Assembly: GCA_023430545.1 (NCBI GenBank)
Contig: JAEZAF010000037.1
Span: forward strand, 1 to 19,170
Source: Chloroflexota bacterium
GTDB taxonomy: Bacteria; Chloroflexota; Anaerolineae; Aggregatilineales; Phototrophicaceae
Direction of reading: 5' to 3'
DNA: 19,170 bases
Position 1 is the stretch's first letter, and every line of letters starts with the position of its first letter. Below, in pieces: positions 1-7,913 of the stretch. A model generated the notes under the pieces. The model ran no database searches. It had not been told where the DNA came from and saw only the letters and a program-made list of their open reading frames with translations. The position numbers and the translations under genes were made by a program.

Positions 1-84
1 TCCATTCCGAACCCGGAAGTTAAGCCTGCCAGCACTGATGGTACTGCATGGGTAACTGTGTGGGAGAGTAGGTCATTGCCAACT
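1..84 (+). rRNA. rrf: 5S ribosomal RNA, 3' part (partial)
   Basis: The first bases carry the conserved 5S core: CCATTCCGAACCCGGAAGTT, then AAGCCTGCCAGC, and near the 3' end GGGAGAGTAGGTCATTGCC. The 5' third lies outside the window, so the gene is cut by the edge. The 3' end is estimated from the usual distance after the GGGAGAGTAGGTC block and may be off by a few bases. It is probably the last gene of an rRNA operon entering from the left, which cannot be confirmed here. Confidence 0.93.
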
Positions 85-175
85 TAGATAGAAGTTTCTT
101 TCTTTCACAACCATCCTGGACCACACACCCGTTCTTTTTTGTTTTCCTGGGCTTAAATATATTTCATACAAAATC

Positions 176-215
176 AAAAGCCGGAGCACTCTGTAGAGGC
201 AGCTCCGGCTTTTTT
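176..215. terminator. Bidirectional Rho-independent terminator
   Basis: A 12-bp perfect stem, AAAAGCCGGAGC (176-187) with GCTCCGGCTTTT (202-213), is followed by a T run on the plus strand. On the minus strand it is followed by TTTTGATTTT. It sits between the plus-strand 5S rRNA gene and the 3' end of the minus-strand RluD-type gene, so it can end transcription from both sides. Confidence 0.88.
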
Positions 216-235
216 GTTACTCCCGATCTGACTTG

Positions 236-1144
236 CTAGTCGATCTTCAGTTTGTCCATTGTGTTCTGAAGCGCGACAGGCAGCGCGGACTCGAAGCTCA
301 GCCGTTCACCGGTGCGTGGGTGGTCGAAGGCCAGCTTTGCAGCATGCAGGAAGTGACGCTTCAGGCCGACGCGCTGCTTACGGAAGCCGTACACACGGTC
401 ACCGACAATCGGGCTGCCCACAAATGCCAGATGCACGCGGATCTGATGGGTGCGTCCGGTCAGGATGTGCGCTTCGACCAGCGCCTGACCATCGCGGAAG
501 TTGGTATCCAGCACGCGGAATTCCGTGACTGCCGGTTTGCCATGTGAGACCACCGCCATGCGTTTGCGCTGCTGAGGATCACGGGCAATCGGCGCTTCGA
601 TACGGCCAGTCATGGTCTTGGGGACGCGTTCCACCAGCGCAAGATACGATTTTTCGACCGTGCGCTCCTGAAACTGCGTCATCAGCTTATTCAGTGCGGC
701 TTTCGTGCGTGCGATCACCATCAGGCCGCTGGTGTCTTTGTCCAGCCGGTGGACGATACCCTGACGCCGTTCGGAGCCGTACATGGTGCCGATCTCGGGA
801 TAGCGTGCCAGCAGAGCATTGACCAGCGTGCCGCTGCTGACTCCAGAACCGGGGTGAACGACCATCCCGGCGGGTTTGTCGATGACCGCGATGTCGGCAT
901 CTTCGTATAACACGATCAGCGGGATGTCTTCGGCTTCCATCTCTGTCATTTCAGGGGCAGGGATGTCCACCCGGATGGTTTCGCCGCCACGCAGCTTGAC
1001 GCCGGATTTTACCGGCTGGCCGTTGACGGTGATGTAACCGTCTTTCACATACTGCTGAATCTGTGCACGCGACAGATCCGGCATTTTCTCGACCAGCACC
1101 TTATCGAGGCGCTGGCCGGGTTCAGTAACGGTGAATTCTGTCAT
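236..1144 (-). CDS. rluD: RluD-family 23S rRNA pseudouridine synthase
   Basis: Likely isomerises specific uridines of large-subunit rRNA to pseudouridine in the cytoplasm. The N-terminus is an S4 RNA-binding domain (about residues 1-65, with QRLDKVL and SRAQIQQYVKDG). The catalytic domain follows and contains the family signature HRLDKDTSGL, whose catalytic aspartate is D135. GRTHQIRVHLA and GDRVYG are further conserved blocks. The length of 302 aa is usual for RluA/RluD enzymes. The gene starts 23 bp after the S41 peptidase gene stops and runs in the same direction, so the two are probably co-transcribed, ending at the 176-215 terminator. The family assignment is secure. The exact target uridines, and so the choice between RluD, RluC and RluB-type numbering, are inferred only from overall resemblance. 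Confidence 0.93.
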   Translation of the reverse strand: MTEFTVTEPGQRLDKVLVEKMPDLSRAQIQQYVKDGYITVNGQPVKSGVKLRGGETIRVDIPAPEMTEMEAEDIPLIVLYEDADIAVIDKPAGMVVHPGSGVSSGTLVNALLARYPEIGTMYGSERRQGIVHRLDKDTSGLMVIARTKAALNKLMTQFQERTVEKSYLALVERVPKTMTGRIEAPIARDPQQRKRMAVVSHGKPAVTEFRVLDTNFRDGQALVEAHILTGRTHQIRVHLAFVGSPIVGDRVYGFRKQRVGLKRHFLHAAKLAFDHPRTGERLSFESALPVALQNTMDKLKID

Positions 1145-1167
1145 GAATCCTGACCTCTATTCTGTAA

Positions 1168-3591
1168 TTAGGGTGTGACACTGTCATCGGTCACTTCCAG
1201 TTCAAATTCAACAGTGGTGCGGTCGTCCGCCGATGCGACTTCGATGATCAGCGTCAGTGCAGCCGGTGCTCGCAGTCCGCTGATCTGTACTCGATCAGAA
1301 CCTGAACGCCCGACCTCTTCCAGCACTGGATGCGTTTCACCGTAGGCATAAATCCGCAGTGCCAGCGGTGAAGGGCTGGTGCCCAGTCCGCGTGCTTCTA
1401 TGCTGAAAAGCTGACCTTCTGCCAGTTCCACCCGGTAGCGGATGCGATCCTCTCCGGTGATACCGCGCACAATCTCGCTCATCTGCACGAAATTGAGTTC
1501 ACTGCGCAGCGCTTCGATGGCTGCATCCAGCAGGGGATCGCCAGCGCTGAACAATGTTTCCGCTGTGACCGGCACCCGTACCGTCGGTGCGATGCCTTTG
1601 CCCTCAATCGAGATCTCGCCATTGGCATCGAGTGAACGCGAGTTGGTATAGCTGAAGGTGAGGCCGTCCGGCATCGAGATCGGGACGACGCTGCCACCCA
1701 GACCGGCGGTAGGGTAGTTGCCGACGATCATGGCGCGGTCATTGATGGTCATCGCCCATGCAAACGACTCACAGGCACTGGCGCAGTTGGGGCTGACGAT
1801 CACAGCCACCGGCCCATTATAAATCAGACCGCTCACAGGTGGGACAAAGCGATCTTCTTCCGCCGGATTGATCACATACGCATCCTGCTTCTGACTGTAG
1901 CGGGCTGTCCGGCCAATGACATAGTCCTGATCGAAGAAGTAGGCTGGAAGCTGATCGCCAAGATAGCCGGAGCCGCCGCCGTTCTCGCGCAGATCGACGA
2001 TCACGCCGAGCGCACCTTCGAACAATACCCGCGCGATAAACCGTTCCCACAGGCTGACTGTCAGCGGCAGATCATCGCTGAAGCTGTAAATCTTGACATA
2101 GGCGAAGCCATCATCGCGCATGACGTACTCCACCGGCAGTTCACCCAGCGTCTGCTGACCGCTGGTGCTGCGATAGCCAGACTGTGCGAAACTCTCCAGG
2201 TCGAAGATTGTCGTCAGCGTTTCTTGCTGGATCTCGTCGTCAGCCGGATTGCGGAATTGCAGATTGACTTCCGTGTTTTCAGGAAAGCGGACGACATACA
2301 TGAGCTGTTCCAGCCGGTGATTGACTTCCGTGCTGCTGGATGCCCATAGCCGCGTCTGTTGCAGTGCTGAGTGAATCGGTGTGTTGTTGATCTCCAAAAT
2401 CTCCGCGCCGAGCTTGATGCCCTGAAGATCTGCTGGACCATCCGGTTTGAGATAACTGACGACAATCCGTCCGTCATCCAGTTCGCGCAGGGCCAGCCCT
2501 AATCCGCCGCTGGTCTGACGCTGGAAATTCTCATAGTCAAATGGGCCAGAGACATGTCCATCGGGGATGGATAGGGCGATCTCGCTGAGGATATTCTGAT
2601 AGGTCGTCCGGTCATTTTCGCGTTCGGCATCGACCACTGTAGCACGGTACCTGCCAGCGATGGCGTCCCAGTCAATTGACTTGTATTCGGTGAAGGCATA
2701 CTCACGGCGGAGCAGATCGATCATTGCGTCGAAGGCCTCGACATAGCCGAGATGCGAGAAGTCATCCAGTTCGGCTTCTTCGGCCTCCAGCAGACTGACG
2801 ACCGGTTCCAGCGAACGGTCGAAAATGAAATCCCCACCACTGTCATTCATCCGCACCAGGGTATAGCCGGCTGGCAGTGTGACAATCGGATCATCTGGCG
2901 TGAACAGTATCCCATCCAGGCCGAAGCCAGACGGGAAACCCTGCTTTGCGTCGTCGGCGTAGACCAGAATGCTGCCTGCTTCCAGTTCGAGAAAGCTGTC
3001 GATGTCGGTGCTGATCAGCGCTGAGTTGATGATGCCAGTGATAAAGTTATCGCGCTCTTCCAGATAGGGATCGCCCCAGGTATTCGAAGCGATCATCAGG
3101 GAGAAGATCATCACACCAGCGTCCGGTTCGCCGTCCTGATCGACATCGCGAGAATCACCGTCTGGCCGGGCGGGGAGACGCAGTTCGTACTGGAACGGGC
3201 TTTCAAACGGATTGGTCAGGATCGTCCCGAAGGCCTGAGACGCCGAAGTCGGGTAGAAGTTGATGTCATGATCGACCACAACCCCGCTGAGATCATAGAG
3301 CACGACGAAGGGACGCGGCAGGAACATCGTGAAGTAAGGGAATGTGTAGTTGGCCTCACCCCGGACCGTCACCGGCCCGCCCTGATCATTGACCACCGGT
3401 GCAGGCTTGGGGAACATCTGATTCAACTCAGACTGCGCCTGTGATACACGAGGACTGTACAGCATACAGCACAACAGCAGGGCGGTAGACAGCCTTAATC
3501 CGAATTCTAACCATCGGCCATAGGCTGAAGTCCGTACTGTGCTATCGGTCACCGATTGCCTGATCCTCTTCCATATTTTCATCACGCTCAC
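1168..3591 (-). CDS. Exported S41-family serine peptidase with PDZ domain
   Basis: A large (807 aa) exported protease-like protein. Residues about 28-53 form a hydrophobic signal segment ending in SRVSQAQ-like sequence after LSTALLLCCMLYS. An unrecognised N-terminal region of about 270 residues follows, with a Ca-loop-like DVDQDGEPDAG. Then comes an S41 helical part with PDGHVSG (H346), a PDZ-like segment (GGLGLALRELDDGRIVVSYL and GAEILEINNTPI), and the peptidase core. In the core, NCASACESFAWAM aligns with the S41 nucleophile block, making S605 the likely nucleophile. GNYPTAGLGGSV and IEGKGIAPTVRV match later S41 blocks. The lysine of CtpA/Tsp-type enzymes is not evident, so a tricorn-like Ser/His arrangement is more likely. 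The last 100 residues look like a PPC-type beta domain. The start is GTG at 3591 with GGAAGG 5 nt upstream; ATG at 3582 is an alternative. The substrate is unknown. Confidence 0.85.
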   Translation of the reverse strand: MSVMKIWKRIRQSVTDSTVRTSAYGRWLEFGLRLSTALLLCCMLYSPRVSQAQSELNQMFPKPAPVVNDQGGPVTVRGEANYTFPYFTMFLPRPFVVLYDLSGVVVDHDINFYPTSASQAFGTILTNPFESPFQYELRLPARPDGDSRDVDQDGEPDAGVMIFSLMIASNTWGDPYLEERDNFITGIINSALISTDIDSFLELEAGSILVYADDAKQGFPSGFGLDGILFTPDDPIVTLPAGYTLVRMNDSGGDFIFDRSLEPVVSLLEAEEAELDDFSHLGYVEAFDAMIDLLRREYAFTEYKSIDWDAIAGRYRATVVDAERENDRTTYQNILSEIALSIPDGHVSGPFDYENFQRQTSGGLGLALRELDDGRIVVSYLKPDGPADLQGIKLGAEILEINNTPIHSALQQTRLWASSSTEVNHRLEQLMYVVRFPENTEVNLQFRNPADDEIQQETLTTIFDLESFAQSGYRSTSGQQTLGELPVEYVMRDDGFAYVKIYSFSDDLPLTVSLWERFIARVLFEGALGVIVDLRENGGGSGYLGDQLPAYFFDQDYVIGRTARYSQKQDAYVINPAEEDRFVPPVSGLIYNGPVAVIVSPNCASACESFAWAMTINDRAMIVGNYPTAGLGGSVVPISMPDGLTFSYTNSRSLDANGEISIEGKGIAPTVRVPVTAETLFSAGDPLLDAAIEALRSELNFVQMSEIVRGITGEDRIRYRVELAEGQLFSIEARGLGTSPSPLALRIYAYGETHPVLEEVGRSGSDRVQISGLRAPAALTLIIEVASADDRTTVEFELEVTDDSVTP

Positions 3592-3896
3592 CCCGTCCTT
3601 CCCGTTCCTGCGTCAGTCCAGTCCGTATTATCTGGCATTGATATCATAGAAATACACCACAGGTGCGTGCGTGGCTTCAATATACACCAGAAACCGGATC
3701 GAGTGCAGTGTATCAGCATGCAGCAGGGTAGTGGGGAATTTCGGGCGGGTGAGTGTACATCTGTGTAGATCACTGCCGTAAAAGTGAAACTTCTCTACGG
3801 AACTTCTTCGCCGATCCACCTATAATGTCTGAAGGTCGATAAGGGTGATTGCCCATCGATTCGGCCCGTTTGATTTGTGCTTATCAGGATTCTCCC
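3592..3896. promoter_or_regulatory. Divergent intergenic region with a -10-like TATAAT
   Basis: This spacer separates the minus-strand S41 gene from the plus-strand membrane-protein gene, so both promoters must lie here or overlap its ends. A consensus TATAAT occurs at 3821-3826 on the plus strand, about 70 nt before the chosen start codon. No convincing -35 lies at 16-18 nt from it. On the minus strand I see only weak candidates. No RNA gene or repeat was recognised. Confidence 0.35.
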
Positions 3897-4949
3897 ATGA
3901 CACGTAAACAGCGCGGGTTTGTCATCATTGGTCTGCTGATCAGTGTACTCTTTTTATGGCGTGCCTTCAGCGGGCTGGATGTTGAGCAGATTATCGCAGA
4001 ATTGGGGCGTGCCAATCCACTACTGCTGGTGGCTGCCTGCGTCATTTTCTTTGTCTCGCTGCTGTTCATCACACTGCGCTGGTCGTATCTGCTGCGATCG
4101 CTGGCCTCGGTGCCGCTGATGTACCTGTTTCAACTGGTGAACATCGGCTATATGGGGAACAATGTCTACCCCTTCCGCAGCGGAGAGGTGCTGCGGATCG
4201 CACTGCTGCACCGTTCACACCGCGTTTCGATTACGCGCCTGACAACCACCGTGCTGGTCGAGCGCGTGTTTGACGGGATCACGATGCTGACGTTTGTCCT
4301 GATCCCGCTGCTTTTCACGGATAATACGTCACCGGAAATCCGCACGGTGGCGAACGCTGCAACCCCGATTTTCCTCGTCGCGCTGGTGATCTTTCTGGTG
4401 CTGACGCTGCGCCCGAATATTCTGCGCCATCTGGTTGGGCTGTTCACAAGGCCGCTTCCCGCCGGATTAGGTGAGAAGATCCGCGCCATCAGTGAAGACA
4501 TCATCGTCGGGCTAAGCGGCCTGCGTACCCCGCGTGACCTCGCCGGGGCGGTGGTGACCTCCTACCTGTCATGGGGCATCCATGCCTTTGTCTACTGGGC
4601 GGTCGCGCTGGCAATTAACCTTGAAGTCGATTATGCCCTGATGCTGACCGCTGTTGGTGTGGTCAATCTCGCTGGATTGATTCCAGCGTCACCGGGGCAG
4701 ATCGGCGTGTTCGAGTTCTTCGCCTCGCGTGTGCTGATGGGTGGGGGAATCCCGGAAACGCAGGCGCTGGCCTATGCATTACTGGTGCATGCAGTCGTGT
4801 GGCTTCCCCCGACTATCCTCGGCTTCTACTATCTGATCCGTCGCGGGCTGGATCTCTCCGCTGTGACGAAGGCACGCGAGCTTGAAAACGACCTTGCTGC
4901 GGAAAATCATACCAACCGGGAAGCGCCGGTTACGCCAGTTATCTCGTAA
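3897..4949 (+). CDS. Multi-pass membrane protein, UPF0104 / LPG-synthase TM-like (flippase-like)
   Basis: A 350-aa integral membrane protein of the lysylphosphatidylglycerol synthetase TM region / UPF0104 family (PF03706-like; relatives include AglD and the flippase part of MprF). Visible family features are the early VEQIIAELGRANPLLLVAAC, then NIGYMGNNVYPFRSGEVLR, LTTTVLVERVFDGITML, and the late GLIPASPGQIGVFEFFA. About seven or eight hydrophobic segments alternate with short loops. An in-frame TTG at 3849 would add 16 residues, but its purine-rich stretch directly abuts the codon. ATG at 3897 has AGGA about 8 nt upstream, followed by a sensible MTRKQRGF n-region, so I chose it. The family is linked to lipid or lipid-linked substrate transfer in membranes. 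The substrate here cannot be told. The gene stands alone, 133 bp before the LysM gene. Confidence 0.82.
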   Translation: MTRKQRGFVIIGLLISVLFLWRAFSGLDVEQIIAELGRANPLLLVAACVIFFVSLLFITLRWSYLLRSLASVPLMYLFQLVNIGYMGNNVYPFRSGEVLRIALLHRSHRVSITRLTTTVLVERVFDGITMLTFVLIPLLFTDNTSPEIRTVANAATPIFLVALVIFLVLTLRPNILRHLVGLFTRPLPAGLGEKIRAISEDIIVGLSGLRTPRDLAGAVVTSYLSWGIHAFVYWAVALAINLEVDYALMLTAVGVVNLAGLIPASPGQIGVFEFFASRVLMGGGIPETQALAYALLVHAVVWLPPTILGFYYLIRRGLDLSAVTKARELENDLAAENHTNREAPVTPVIS

Positions 4950-5082
4950 CGGAGTGATCGACCTCCGGGCGTTTCCTGGAGAACGGGCGCTTCTCTGAGA
5001 ACATTAAGAAATGCCGCATTCTGCTTTTGTGGTATGCTAAACGTGATATTTAACCCTCATAGCCACAAGCGAGGCAGGTGCG

Positions 5083-6537
5083 ATGCGATATTTTCACAGA
5101 GCTTTCGCGGTCCTTTTCAGCATGTTACTGATTGCCAGTCTCTGGCTGGTTTCCCTGTCTGGTGCGCCGACGCTGCACGCACAGGGCGATGAAACGACAG
5201 CCACAGCGGAGCCGCCAGCGGTTCAGCCTACACAGCCAGCCCAACCGGCGCAGCCTGCGCAGCCGACGACGTCGATTGATCGGGTGCCAATTGAATCACT
5301 GTATACACTTCCGCTCTCATCCGATGTGACGCATACCGTCCAGCCGAGAGAATACCTTGACCTGATCGCCGCTGCGTTCGATGTGCAGCTTGCCTGCCTG
5401 CTCGAAACCAATGGACTGCGGGCCGGTGATATCCTCGCGATTGGACAGCAGTTGACGATCAGCATGGACTGCCCGGCCTACGACGGCACGCTGGAAGTCA
5501 GCAGCCCCCGGCTGGATTCCCCCGGACGCGATGGGTCTGACGGGACATATGTTGTGCAGGTGGGTGATACCCTCGATACGATTGGTCAGGCACTGAATAT
5601 CTCGGTGCAGTCCCTTCAGCAGGCCAATGATATCGAGCGTCCGGCCTCACTGCGGGCCGGTGACGTGCTGGTGATCCTGGAAGATGCTGTGCCTTATGGA
5701 CAGGTCCCGGCGCTGGAAGTCGAAGGCGACGAAGCGGTTGAACTCGAAGACCGTACCCGCCGTGCCGGGGAAGGTGCGACCGAGTATGTCGTCCAGCCCG
5801 GTGACACGCTCGACACCATCGGTCAGGAACTGGATGTCTCGGTGATCGAACTGCTTCAGGTCAACAATCTGCGCAGCGGACGCGATCTGAAAGCCGGTTT
5901 TACGCTTCTGATCCCACGCGATGCGGCCCCGTATGGTCAGTATCCCGCGCTGGATGATGAAGCTAACGCCGCGCTGCGGGATCGTATGTCACGCGGGGAA
6001 GTCCGTGGGAATACGGTGGTGGTGCAGTTGGGTGATACGCTGGACAGCATCGCACAGATGAACAATGTCTCGGTGGCGGCGCTGCGCACCGCGAATGATA
6101 TTGACTCCGCATTGCGGCTCTTTCCGGGGCGGGTGCTGCTCATCCCCGAAGGCGCAGCCGTCTATGGTGTGACTCCGTCACTGGATGAGCCTGCCGGTGG
6201 CCGCATCGCGGATGGTGATGTTTACGTCCTCCAGCCGGGTGACACACTGGATCATGTCGCGGCAGGCTTTAACGTTGATACACTGTGCCTGCTGGAACGC
6301 AACGAGATCACCGCACCGCAGCGTGTACTGGCTGGTCAATTGGTCGGCATTCCGGCGGACTGCCCACCGTACAGCGGCTTCGACATCGTACCGGATGTGC
6401 GTCCGCTGACGCTGGACGAGATGACCTCCGGCAGCCGCAGCGAGACCGAATCCGAACCGACGGAAGAAGTCTCGGAACCTGCCGATGACACATCGGGCGA
6501 TGAAGAGGCTACGGCGACGGAAGAACCCTCCAGTTAG
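5083..6537 (+). CDS. Exported protein with five LysM modules
   Basis: A 484-aa secreted or surface protein likely to bind peptidoglycan or another GlcNAc polymer. It has a signal peptide (residues 1-34, ending PTLHAQ) and a Pro/Gln/Ala/Thr-rich linker (about 35-63). Five LysM modules follow, starting near residues 83, 156, 235, 312 and 381. Each has the VxxGDTLD-type opening (modules 2 to 5: VGDTLDTIGQ, PGDTLDTIGQ, LGDTLDSIAQ, PGDTLDHVAA). An acidic Ser/Thr/Glu/Pro tail ends the protein (from about 450). Modules 1 and 5 each carry a cysteine pair 25 residues apart (C105/C130 and C402/C427). Modules 2-4 lack cysteines and are followed by a repeated PYGQxPAL-like linker. No catalytic domain is seen. 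ATG is preceded by GAGGCAGG. An extended -10 (TGGTATGCT, around 5030-5038) is a possible promoter. A 7-bp hairpin (6546-6570) without a T run follows the stop. Confidence 0.88.
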   Translation: MRYFHRAFAVLFSMLLIASLWLVSLSGAPTLHAQGDETTATAEPPAVQPTQPAQPAQPAQPTTSIDRVPIESLYTLPLSSDVTHTVQPREYLDLIAAAFDVQLACLLETNGLRAGDILAIGQQLTISMDCPAYDGTLEVSSPRLDSPGRDGSDGTYVVQVGDTLDTIGQALNISVQSLQQANDIERPASLRAGDVLVILEDAVPYGQVPALEVEGDEAVELEDRTRRAGEGATEYVVQPGDTLDTIGQELDVSVIELLQVNNLRSGRDLKAGFTLLIPRDAAPYGQYPALDDEANAALRDRMSRGEVRGNTVVVQLGDTLDSIAQMNNVSVAALRTANDIDSALRLFPGRVLLIPEGAAVYGVTPSLDEPAGGRIADGDVYVLQPGDTLDHVAAGFNVDTLCLLERNEITAPQRVLAGQLVGIPADCPPYSGFDIVPDVRPLTLDEMTSGSRSETESEPTEEVSEPADDTSGDEEATATEEPSS

Positions 6538-6595
6538 CAGAAGCAGACGACAGGTGTTTCTCATGTCGTCCGTGGATTGCAACAAGTTGCGCGGG

Positions 6596-6737
6596 TTGTA
6601 GCAGCTTGTTGCTGCTGCTGCTGCTGCACAAAAATTTTGTGCTGCAACAACGGTTTTCCCCTCAAAGTTGAAACTTTGCTGCACGATTCTGCTGCAAATG
6701 TGCTTGTAGCAACTCAGGGTTGCTGCAAAATGCTGCA
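6596..6737. repeat. TGCTGCA-rich segment with twin TTGTAGCA hairpins
   Basis: TGCTGCA occurs six times: at 6622, 6640, 6677, 6690, 6721 and 6731. A run of GCTGCTGCTGCTGCTGC sits at 6611-6627. Two related 23-nt units, 6596-6618 and 6704-6726, both begin TTGTAGCA and end TGCTGC. Each can fold into a small hairpin (GCAGC-TTGTT-GCTGC and GCAAC-TCAGG-GTTGC). Between them lie two near-perfect palindromes: CACAAAA-A-TTTTGTG (6627-6641) and AAAGTT-GA-AACTTT (6664-6677). The structure is clear in the sequence. Whether it is a protein-binding array, a structured RNA or a slippage-prone repeat is unknown. Confidence 0.6.
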
Positions 6738-6990
6738 ACTGCGAGACGGCGGGTGGCATTCAATGCCGCCCGTACACTGGGTTCCCGTGATTTGCAGAGA
6801 CAGGGCAGGTGTTCTCTGCTGTACTGTTCGCGATGTGAAAGTGCAGGAAATTCACAGTGTAGCACGAATGTTCGATTTGTGCGGTTCGAATTTTCAAACG
6901 AAGTGGACGCAAAAAAGGCGCATCTATCTTGTTTGAAAGGTCGTTATTTAATTTTTGGTTCAGAAGTTTACAGTGTTGTCTGGGGATTTC

Positions 6991-7020
6991 GGGCGGACGC
7001 CCCGTCGGGCATCCCTACAG
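6991..7020 (+). repeat. REP-like palindromic repeat, copy 1
   Basis: GGGCGGACGCCCCGTCGGGC followed by ATCCCTACAG. It is imperfectly palindromic (GGACGCCC against GGGCATCC) and shares GCGGACGCCC and TCCCTACA with copy 2 about 141 bp away. Such GGACGCCC-n-GGGCGTCCCTACA units are typical of dispersed intergenic REP-like elements; a genome count is not possible from this window. Confidence 0.65.
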
Positions 7021-7134
7021 AATATGCGGATGGTGGTGGCGGCTGATGTTAGAAACCATTTTGAAAGATGACTGTTCATAATAAAACAGCGGACAACGCA
7101 GGCGTCATGCGATACAGGATTAAAGGATTCTACA

Positions 7135-7161
7135 GCGGACGCCCGACAGGCGTCCCTACAA
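7135..7161 (+). repeat. REP-like palindromic repeat, copy 2
   Basis: GCGGACGCCCGACAGGCGTC followed by CCTACAA. The arms GGACGCC and GGCGTCC form a 7-bp stem around a short loop. It matches copy 1 closely. A degraded third unit may lie at 7087-7115, where CAGCGGAC, CAGGCGTC and ATACA occur in the same order. Confidence 0.65.
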
Positions 7162-7200
7162 TACCCTGCATTTTTCCACATGTCTCTTACAGGTAAATAA

Positions 7201-7235
7201 AAAGGCGGGCCGTTTGACAGCGGCCCGCCTTTTTT
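7201..7235. terminator. Rho-independent terminator behind the cytochrome c gene
   Basis: A 12-bp stem AAAGGCGGGCCG / CGGCCCGCCTTT with an 8-nt loop (TTTGACAG) has a T run on the plus side and, on the minus strand, AAAGGCG read-through into TTTTTATTT. It lies 24 bp past the stop of the minus-strand cytochrome gene, so it most likely ends that transcript and also blocks plus-strand read-through. Confidence 0.88.
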
Positions 7236-7259
7236 GATGAATGTATCTGCTGATTGTGG

Positions 7260-7913
7260 CTAGTCGTGCAGCGTCATCATGTAGGCGATCAGGTCGTAGA
7301 TCTGCGAGTCGCTGAGAAGCTCGTCGTAGTTATCCGGCATGGGGACGGGTGCGCTTTCGAAGCCGGGAACGATATATTCCTGCGGTGCGACGATCGACTG
7401 ATAGATGTAGTGTGAAGCAGACTGGCCCTCGATGCGCTCGGCTGCACGGTCACGCAGGTTGTACTGACCCGGACCGATCTTGGTCTGGTCATTTTCGACA
7501 TTGTGGCAGGTGTAGCATGAGAACGGCCCTGCTGACGTGTCAAGGCTCTCGAAGAACAGGGTTTCGCCACGCGCCACATCACCAAAGCCCGCTAGAATCG
7601 TGAACTGGTCAGGGGTGGGGGTTGGGCCGGAGGCGGTATCACCGGCGGGTTCTTCGGTCACCTCTTCGGTCGCTACCTCTTCGGTGACTTCAACCGTAGG
7701 TTCCGGCGTTTCAGTCGGTGGGGTAGTGGCGGTGGGCTGAGGCACCTGGGTATTGGTGGCGGCCTGCGCGACTTCCTGACCGCCTTCTGTAACCGGCTGC
7801 GTGCTGGTGATCAGGGCTTCCGGCTCGGTGGCGATGGTCCCGCAGGCGGTGGCAAGTGCCGCGACCAGAATCAAAAGAACAATGAATACGACAGATATTC
7901 TTTCTCGAAACAT
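7260..7913 (-). CDS. Membrane-anchored c-type cytochrome (lipoprotein)
   Basis: A 217-aa monohaem class I cytochrome c exported as a lipoprotein. The N-terminus has a charged n-region (MFRERIS), a hydrophobic core and the lipobox LATAC, giving a lipidated Cys24. A linker rich in Thr, Pro, Glu and Val follows (about residues 35-105). The haem site is CYTCH (C133, C136, H137), and M192 in PVPMPDNY is the likely distal ligand. The C-terminus SQIYDLIAYMMTLHD is the usual final helix. In-frame upstream ATGs exist at 7973 and 7922. The start at 7913 is preferred because AGGG lies about 9 nt ahead and the signal peptide then begins normally. Probable role: electron transfer on the outer face of the membrane, but no oxidase or photosystem gene is adjacent, so its partner is unknown. 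Confidence 0.9.
   Translation of the reverse strand: MFRERISVVFIVLLILVAALATACGTIATEPEALITSTQPVTEGGQEVAQAATNTQVPQPTATTPPTETPEPTVEVTEEVATEEVTEEPAGDTASGPTPTPDQFTILAGFGDVARGETLFFESLDTSAGPFSCYTCHNVENDQTKIGPGQYNLRDRAAERIEGQSASHYIYQSIVAPQEYIVPGFESAPVPMPDNYDELLSDSQIYDLIAYMMTLHD

Larger units (their letters stand above)
6538..7200. other. Long intergenic region without a credible gene
   Basis: No reading frame on either strand shows recognisable protein character. The left part (6577-6745) is dominated by TTGC/CTGC words and small hairpins. The stem GGGTGGCAT / ATGCCGCCC (6751-6771, 3-nt loop, one G-T pair) follows. The middle (6780-6960) is featureless. The right part holds REP-like palindromes near 6991 and 7135. 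These features are listed separately where they can be delimited. Confidence 0.6.

Noticed and set aside
4978..4994. GAGAA-TTCTC hairpin after the membrane-protein gene as a terminator
   Set aside because: Five-bp stem without a T run.
6596..6737. CRISPR-like array
   Set aside because: The repeated words are short, unevenly spaced and imperfect, with no constant spacer length and no cas genes in the window.
6178..6936. Frames of 193 codons (minus) and 119 codons (plus) around the LysM gene end
   Set aside because: They run through the TGCTGC-rich non-coding segment, giving Cys/Ala-rich runs, and the minus frame is antisense to LysM module 5.
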